From Anaerolineae bacterium (GTDB lineage Bacteria; Chloroflexota; Anaerolineae; Anaerolineales; Villigracilaceae): a stretch of DNA of 8,422 bases. Made by a program: the position numbers and the translations under genes. This document shows positions 4,959 through 8,422 of the stretch, one piece after another (positions within the stretch are counted from its first letter, which is position 1; each line of letters starts with the position of its first letter). The notes under the pieces were generated by a model. That model searched no databases, was not told the origin of the DNA, and was given only the letters and a program-made list of their open reading frames with translations. Where the stretch lies: positions 1 to 8,422 of the forward strand of contig PMLN01000314.1 in NCBI GenBank assembly GCA_003158885.1, in the 5' to 3' direction.

Positions 4959-6476
4959 ATGATTCGTTTCATTGATAACCAGTTGAACCGCATCACGATG
5001 TATCGGCTGGTGCTGTATTATTTGATCGGCCTGTTGGTTGTTGCGCTTTTCATCAGCATTGCCACGCCTACTTCTAATCCGTTTGCACTGCTGCTGTCGG
5101 TTGCGTTTTTACTTTTCATCTCGGTGATCACGAACCGCCTCTTCGCCTGGATTTTTAAAGTACCGGCCAACGTGGAGTCGGTCTACATCACGGCTTTGAT
5201 CCTGGCGCTCATCATCACGCCCATCCAGTCTTACAACGACTTGTGGTTTTTAGGCTGGGCCGCGGTGATTGCCAACGCTTCGAAATATGTGATCGCCATC
5301 AAGGGGAAACATTTGTTTAATCCGGCAGCCTTCGCAGTCGCACTGACCTACTTTACGATTAACCAATCCGCCAGTTGGTGGGTGGGATCGGGAGCGATGC
5401 TGGCCTTTGTGGTCATTGGTGGCCTGCTGGTTGTCCGCAAACTTGGGCGCTTCGATATGGTGCTCAGCTTTTTGCTCACGTCCGTGGCGGCCATCTTTGT
5501 CTCGGGTTTGTTCACGGGCGCTGATTTCATCACCTCGACCCAAAAACTCGTTCTCTACTCACCGCTGCTGTTCTTTGCCTTCATCATCCTGACCGAGCCG
5601 CTCACCACTCCACCTACCCGAAAATGGCGGATTTGGTATGGCGCGCTGGTCGGGTTCTTATTCACTCCTCAATTCCATTTTGGCGGATTGTTTATCACAC
5701 CTGAACTTTCCATCCTGGTTGGGAACGTGTTCTCGTATATCGTCGGCTCCAAGGATAAGCTTGTGCTTAAGCTCAAGGAAAAGAATCGCATCGCGCCGGA
5801 TACCTACGAATTTGTTTTCCCCGCCCCGCGCAGGTTTGCGTTTGTTCCCGGCCAGTACATGGAATGGACGCTCGGTCATCCCGGGACTGACAGCCGTGGC
5901 AATCGCCGTTATTTCACGATTGCATCTTCGCCCAGCGAGCGTAATTTGCGCTTGGGTGTCAAGTTCTATCCACAGTCCAGTTCGTTCAAGAAAGCCATGC
6001 TTGCGATGGATAAGGATACGGAGATCGTGGCGGCACAATTGGCGGGTGACTTTGTTTTGCCTGAGGATCCGCAGCAAAAGGTGGTTCTGATCGCGGGTGG
6101 CATCGGGATCACACCCTTCAGAAGCATGATCAAATATCTATTGGATAACCGTCAGCGCAGACCGATTACATTGTTTTACACGGCTGCGACAGTCAATGAT
6201 TTTGTCTACAAGGATGTCTTTGAGCGCGCCCAAACTGAATTGGGCATTCGGACGATCTATAGCGTGACGGACAATAGCAATTTGCCTTCCTCTTGGAAGG
6301 GCCAAGTCGGGCGTCTCAGCCCGCAAACGATTCGCTCAGCGCTGCCGGATTATCGGAATTGCTTATTCTATATTTCCGGTCCGCGCAGCATGGTGGATTC
6401 GTTGACAGAAACGTTGCATAAGCTCGGAATTGCCGCTCATCAAATCAAAACCGATTATTTTGCCGGGCTTGCCTGA
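4959..6476 (+). CDS. RnfD/NqrB-like membrane domain fused to FAD/NAD(P)H oxidoreductase domain
   Basis: This is a 505-residue fusion. Residues about 17–262 are hydrophobic, with roughly eight to ten membrane helices. They carry NPAAFAVAL (121–129) and TEPLTTPPT (212–220), which match conserved motifs of the RnfD/NqrB/RnfE family. Residues about 265–505 form a ferredoxin-NADP reductase-type unit: FAD motif RRYFTIASSP (316–325), a phosphate-contacting stretch (333–347), the NAD(P) loop GGIGITPF (380–387), SGPRSM (473–478) and the C-terminal TDYFAG. There is no 2Fe–2S domain, unlike NqrF, and no SGAT-type motif. The predicted reaction is oxidation of cytoplasmic NAD(P)H with electrons passed through the membrane domain to the flavinylated outer protein of the same operon. 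The SD AAGGTGAG (4947–4954) lies four bases before the ATG. Domain calls are firm; the direction and acceptor are inferred. Confidence 0.9.
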   Translation: MIRFIDNQLNRITMYRLVLYYLIGLLVVALFISIATPTSNPFALLLSVAFLLFISVITNRLFAWIFKVPANVESVYITALILALIITPIQSYNDLWFLGWAAVIANASKYVIAIKGKHLFNPAAFAVALTYFTINQSASWWVGSGAMLAFVVIGGLLVVRKLGRFDMVLSFLLTSVAAIFVSGLFTGADFITSTQKLVLYSPLLFFAFIILTEPLTTPPTRKWRIWYGALVGFLFTPQFHFGGLFITPELSILVGNVFSYIVGSKDKLVLKLKEKNRIAPDTYEFVFPAPRRFAFVPGQYMEWTLGHPGTDSRGNRRYFTIASSPSERNLRLGVKFYPQSSSFKKAMLAMDKDTEIVAAQLAGDFVLPEDPQQKVVLIAGGIGITPFRSMIKYLLDNRQRRPITLFYTAATVNDFVYKDVFERAQTELGIRTIYSVTDNSNLPSSWKGQVGRLSPQTIRSALPDYRNCLFYISGPRSMVDSLTETLHKLGIAAHQIKTDYFAGLA

Positions 6477-6495
6477 AAGTAGAATCGTTCAAAAT

Positions 6496-6527
6496 AAAAA
6501 GTGGACACGAGCATGTGTCCACTTTTT
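6496..6527. terminator. Bidirectional intrinsic terminator
   Basis: AAAAAGTGGACAC (6496–6508) and GTGTCCACTTTTT (6515–6527) form a perfect 13-bp stem with a six-base loop, GAGCAT. Read on either strand it is a GC stem followed by a T tract. It lies 19 bases after the membrane oxidoreductase stop and one base from the stop of the convergent small gene, so it can end transcription from both sides. Confidence 0.93.
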
Positions 6528-6528
6528 G

Positions 6529-6807
6529 TTACTTATCCAACGATGTCATAGCATTAGGCACCATCATGCCGGGCGCCACCATGCCGCCGGCTGCCGCGCC
6601 CAATGATTCGATCACGATCTTGCTCGGGTTATTGGGATCGAAGCGCACCTGCGCCTGTGCTCCCGGCGCCAGTGAACCCAGGTCAAAGACATCAAACGTC
6701 TGGGTGATCACGGCTTGGAAGGGTGGGTGATCGGCGGGAGTCACTTGCAGGGTGACCTTGGCTTGCGGCTGGTCGTTCACTCTCCAACCGGTGTCTTGAA
6801 TATCCAT
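6529..6807 (-). CDS. Small β-rich hypothetical protein
   Basis: This is a 92-residue protein from the ATG at 6807. It contains QDTGWRVNDQPQAKVTLQVTP, in two parts MDIQDTGWRV and NDQPQAKVTLQV, then PPFQAVITQTF, an LAPGAQAQVRFDPNNPSKIVIE-type strand pair, and a hydrophobic Gly/Met/Pro tail (GAAAGGMVAPGMMVPN). The pattern (DTG…VN…P.v.l.lxV.P…PF.a…pG….VRFDP.nP..I.ie) is one I have seen in unnamed bacterial proteins, and I know no function. No SD precedes the ATG. The in-frame codons before it (NGDTPAPAVI) look like part of the same fold, and an ATT at 6846 has a GGGGGAAG stretch six bases upstream. The true start may therefore be there, giving 105 residues and overlapping the nitroreductase gene end. 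It is probably translated after that gene on one transcript. Confidence 0.72.
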   Translation of the reverse strand: MDIQDTGWRVNDQPQAKVTLQVTPADHPPFQAVITQTFDVFDLGSLAPGAQAQVRFDPNNPSKIVIESLGAAAGGMVAPGMMVPNAMTSLDK

Positions 6808-6829
6808 GATGACAGCCGGCGCGGGAGTA

Positions 6830-7342
6830 TCACCATTGATTCCAATGTGCCACTTCCCCCAGCAACCTTCGCCCGCCTTTCTTTGGTGCGGAGGTTAACT
6901 TTTCTTCGTCCGCTGGATAACCAAACGAGAGCACGATTCGCAAATGGAGATCGGATGGGAATTCTAAAATCTCGCGCGCCTTCTCAGGTTGGTAGATCGA
7001 GGCAGGGCAGGAGCCGACTCCAACTTCCCACGCTGCGAGCTGCATATACGCCGCGGCCTGGCCCGCGTCGAACATCGTTTGGAATTTTTCGGTTGGCTCG
7101 GGAGTCAGGATCGCAACGGCCAGCGCCGCGCCTGCAATATGTTCCGCCCATTCTCCGCACTCGGACAAGGCCTGTAATATCTTTTTATCCTGGATGGCGA
7201 TGAAGTGCCAGGTCTGTTCATTCTTTGAAGATTGTGCCCGTCGTCCCGCGTTTAGGATGGCCGTGACGATTTCATTCGTCAAAGGTTTGTCTTGAAATTT
7301 GCGGACTGCGCGCTTTGTTCGAATTGCATCGGATACGTTCAT
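6830..7342 (-). CDS. Nitroreductase-family FMN-dependent oxidoreductase
   Basis: This 170-residue protein matches the short nitroreductase fold. It has the N-terminal MNVSDAIRTKRAVRKFQDKP with the Arg-rich FMN phosphate contact, AQSSKNEQTWHFIAI (about 36–50) for the flavin ring, DAGQAAAYMQLAAWEVGVGSC (split as DAGQAAAYMQLAA and WEVGVGSC, about 92–112) at the dimer/FMN helix, and LSFGYPADEEK near the C-terminus. Such proteins form dimers, bind FMN non-covalently and reduce quinones, nitro compounds or other electrophiles with NAD(P)H. The natural substrate cannot be told. An AGAGG stretch seven bases before the ATG at 7342 serves as SD. The small β-rich gene follows directly on the same strand, with only 22 bases between the nitroreductase stop codon and its nearest ATG. 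Confidence 0.9.
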   Translation of the reverse strand: MNVSDAIRTKRAVRKFQDKPLTNEIVTAILNAGRRAQSSKNEQTWHFIAIQDKKILQALSECGEWAEHIAGAALAVAILTPEPTEKFQTMFDAGQAAAYMQLAAWEVGVGSCPASIYQPEKAREILEFPSDLHLRIVLSFGYPADEEKLTSAPKKGGRRLLGEVAHWNQW

Positions 7343-7356
7343 GGATCGCCTCTATT

Positions 7357-7494
7357 TTCTAAATTTCTCTACCGTACATTTCGGAAATTGGACGCGGACG
7401 AGCGCGGATTCACGCAGAAAAACCAATTAAAAATCCGCGTTTTCAGCGTTCATCTGCGTCCCAAAATGGTTTTGTACGGTAGCAAATTCTAAAT
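7357..7494. mobile_element. MITE-like palindromic element with 8-bp flanking repeats
   Basis: The 8-bp sequence TTCTAAAT occurs at 7357–7364 and 7487–7494. Between them lie 122 bases organised as a palindrome centred at 7425.5. The ends are TTCTCTACCGTACA (7365–7378) and the inverse of TTTGCTACCGTACA (7473–7486), with CTACCGTACA identical. An inner pair (7391–7408 against 7443–7460) matches at 14 of 18 positions. All three pairs share exactly the same centre without gaps. This is the form of a small non-autonomous transposon with target duplication. No coding frame belongs to it. It separates the nitroreductase and dehydrogenase genes. Confidence 0.65.
7391..7460. repeat. Inner imperfect inverted repeat (hairpin)
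   Basis: The left arm GACGCGGACGAGCGCGGA (7391–7408) and the right arm TCAGCGTTCATCTGCGTC (7443–7460) pair with four mismatches. Three are transitions that would still allow G·U pairs in RNA. The AT-rich centre is AACCAATTAAAAAT. It resembles intergenic repeats of the GACGCAGATGAACGC kind that I recall from several environmental phyla. That recollection is not checked. Confidence 0.6.
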
Positions 7495-7522
7495 ATAAAG
7501 ATTGCAAAGGGAACATTTCTTT

Positions 7523-7563
7523 CTCTCTGTGTCCTTTGTGTGCTTCGTGTACTTCGTGGTTAA
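7523..7563 (+). repeat. 9-bp-period intergenic repeat, copy 2
   Basis: Units CTCTCTGTG, TCCTTTGTG, TGCTTCGTG and TACTTCGTG (7523–7558) are followed by GTTAA. It is the longest and most regular copy. Its final TTA (7560–7562) supplies, on the minus strand, the TAA stop codon of the dehydrogenase gene, so the repeat defines that protein's C-terminus. Read in reverse it encodes an NHEVHEAHKGH-like peptide, which is a by-product of the repeat and not a gene. Confidence 0.75.
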
Positions 7564-8309
7564 ATCTTTTTTCGTTTGCTTGCATCGTCTTCAGGATGAT
7601 AACCGAGTTCTGCCTCGGCGTTGGAAATATCCCAGAAACGTTTGGCATTGTTGGAAACGCCATAGTAAATTCCAAAACTGGCCTCGGTCGAAAGGCTCTT
7701 CCTGACCAATTGGATCAAATCCCTGTGGCTGAGCCAGGTGCTGCCAAAGCGTGGATTGATTCCCGGATCATCCTCCCTGATCACTGACCCGATGCGCAGG
7801 CAAATTGACTCGATCCCGTATACTTCGAAATACATTCTGGCAATGGCTTCGCCTGCCGCCTTACTGACCCCGTAGAACCCGTCCGGTCGAATTGGATCAT
7901 CCACTGTGATCTTCTCTGGATTTTGCCGCAAATGTAATCCCGGTGGGAGACCTTCATAAGCGCCGGTCACGTGATTCGAGCTTGCAAACACAATTCGTTT
8001 CACGTTCGCCAGCCGCGCGGCTTCGTAGATGTTTTTCGTCCCGCCGATGTTATTCAGGAGAACAGAATCCCAATCCGCATCCGCGCGTGGATCGCCGGCC
8101 AGATGTATCACATAGGTCAGTGATGAAATGCGCTGGAATACCGCTTGAACCTGTTCGGTTTTTGAGATGTCTGTTTGAAAAACCTTATTCGATGGCTCGC
8201 CAGGTGAAATATCGAGACCGTACAAATCAAAATCATTTTCAAGGTTTGCCCACAGAATTCTCCCCACCAATCCGCGGCATCCGGTGATTAACAACTTGGG
8301 TGGTGTCAT
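7560..8309 (-). CDS. NAD-dependent epimerase/dehydratase family, uronate-dehydrogenase-like
   Basis: This is a 249-residue extended short-chain dehydrogenase. The NAD-binding TGCRGLVG (9–16) follows the first β-strand, GLDIS (31–35) ends the second strand with the Asp that selects NAD+, and HLAGDP (69–74) follows. FASSNHVTG (108–116) holds the catalytic Ser, and YGVSK (Tyr146, Lys150) is the catalytic pair. The stretches FASSNHVTG, RPDGFYGVSKAAGE, LRIGSV, STWLSHRDL and the C-terminal FWDISNAEAELGYHPEDDA resemble uronate dehydrogenase (Udh), which oxidises galacturonate or glucuronate to the aldarolactone. Specificity for another sugar is possible. The SD AGAAGG lies six bases before the ATG at 8309. 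The stop codon lies inside an intergenic repeat. No sugar genes are visible in the window to support the pathway. Confidence 0.87.
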   Translation of the reverse strand: MTPPKLLITGCRGLVGRILWANLENDFDLYGLDISPGEPSNKVFQTDISKTEQVQAVFQRISSLTYVIHLAGDPRADADWDSVLLNNIGGTKNIYEAARLANVKRIVFASSNHVTGAYEGLPPGLHLRQNPEKITVDDPIRPDGFYGVSKAAGEAIARMYFEVYGIESICLRIGSVIREDDPGINPRFGSTWLSHRDLIQLVRKSLSTEASFGIYYGVSNNAKRFWDISNAEAELGYHPEDDASKRKKI

Positions 8310-8327
8310 TGGCAGCCTTCTTCCTGG

Positions 8328-8359
8328 AACTTTATGTCTGTTGTGCGCATCGTGGTTAA
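8328..8359 (+). repeat. 9-bp-period intergenic repeat, copy 3 (degenerate)
   Basis: Units AACTTTATG, TCTGTTGTG and CGCATCGTG (8328–8354) are followed by GTTAA. TCGTGGTTAA is identical to the end of copy 2. The copy lies just upstream of the dehydrogenase start codon, so copies 2 and 3 flank that gene as direct repeats and copy 3 would form part of its 5' leader. Confidence 0.55.
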
Positions 8360-8373
8360 TCCTCTCAACCGAG

Positions 8374-8379
8374 TATAAT
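8374..8379 (+). promoter_or_regulatory. −10 box TATAAT for a leaderless transcript
   Basis: A perfect TATAAT ends seven bases before an ATG (8387). The expected transcription start therefore falls on or next to the start codon, as in leaderless genes. No SD is present and no convincing −35 is seen. On the minus strand the same bases read ATTATACT, so a divergent −10 (TATACT) for the dehydrogenase gene may overlap it. Confidence 0.5.
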
Positions 8380-8386
8380 TCATTCG

Positions 8387-8422
8387 ATGCACCGCGTACC
8401 CTCCTTCCGGCAATATCTCTTT
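8387..8422 (+). CDS. Possible start of a leaderless gene, cut by the right edge
   Basis: The ATG at 8387 opens a frame of 12 codons (MHRVPSFRQYLF) to the window end. The only support is the well-placed TATAAT and the divergent layout with the dehydrogenase gene. The family cannot be judged from so few residues. Confidence 0.4.
   Translation, partial: MHRVPSFRQYLF

Noticed and set aside
5638..6090. 150-codon plus-strand and 139-codon minus-strand frames inside the membrane oxidoreductase gene
   Set aside because: They are out-of-frame readings of a gene whose own frame carries clear FAD and NAD(P) motifs. Their translations are Arg/Ser-rich and lack recognisable domains.
6715..7203. 162-codon plus-strand frame opposite the nitroreductase gene
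   Set aside because: Its translation is Arg/Pro-rich without a domain, whereas the minus-strand frame matches the nitroreductase family throughout.
7427..7675. 82-codon minus-strand frame containing an NHEVHEAHKGH-like stretch
   Set aside because: The stretch is the reverse reading of the 9-bp-period repeat, and the frame overlaps the end of the dehydrogenase gene. It has no SD or domain.

Overview
The window looks like part of a bacterial chromosome of moderate GC, most likely from an environmental Chloroflexota (Anaerolineae-type) genome. This taxonomic guess is inference. It rests on the gene families seen together (a TIR–NB-ARC–TPR protein, a DUF2281 antitoxin with a PemK/MazF toxin, a membrane RnfD/NqrB-like domain fused to a ferredoxin-reductase domain) and on degenerate intergenic repeats of a kind I associate with such genomes. 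No rRNA, tRNA or CRISPR array is visible.

Left part (1–3389, minus strand): the window is dominated by one very long open frame that runs off the left edge, with 1001 codons visible and no stop. It is a TIR–coiled-coil–NB-ARC–TPR protein of the STAND class, resembling bacterial NLR-like immune proteins. Just upstream on the same strand is a small toxin–antitoxin pair: an intact DUF2281-type antitoxin and a 40-residue remnant of a PemK/MazF toxin. The two overlap by four bases, and the toxin stops abruptly 41 bases before the TIR gene starts. This looks like a defence island built by insertion or deletion into a toxin–antitoxin locus.

Middle part (3390–6527, plus strand): a divergent control region carries a 48-base pure pyrimidine tract. 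The opposite strand has seven G runs (G-quadruplex-like), and there is a 10-bp direct repeat next to an extended −10 box. It drives a three-gene flavin electron-transfer operon: (1) a membrane-anchored FMN-binding protein with a flavinylation motif, (2) ApbE, which would attach the FMN to it, and (3) an RnfD/NqrB-like membrane domain fused to an FAD/NAD(P)H oxidoreductase domain. Together these could carry electrons from NAD(P)H across the membrane to a covalently bound FMN on the outer face. The operon ends in a perfect 13-bp stem terminator that also serves the convergent gene.

Right part (6529–8422): on the minus strand are a small unrecognised β-rich protein, a nitroreductase-family protein and a uronate-dehydrogenase-like short-chain dehydrogenase. 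Between the last two lies a ~122-bp palindromic, MITE-like element with matching 8-bp flanking repeats. Three copies of a 9-bp-period repeat (NNCTYYGTG units ending in GTKA) sit between genes at about 4908, 7523 and 8328. A possible leaderless gene begins at 8387 and runs off the right edge.
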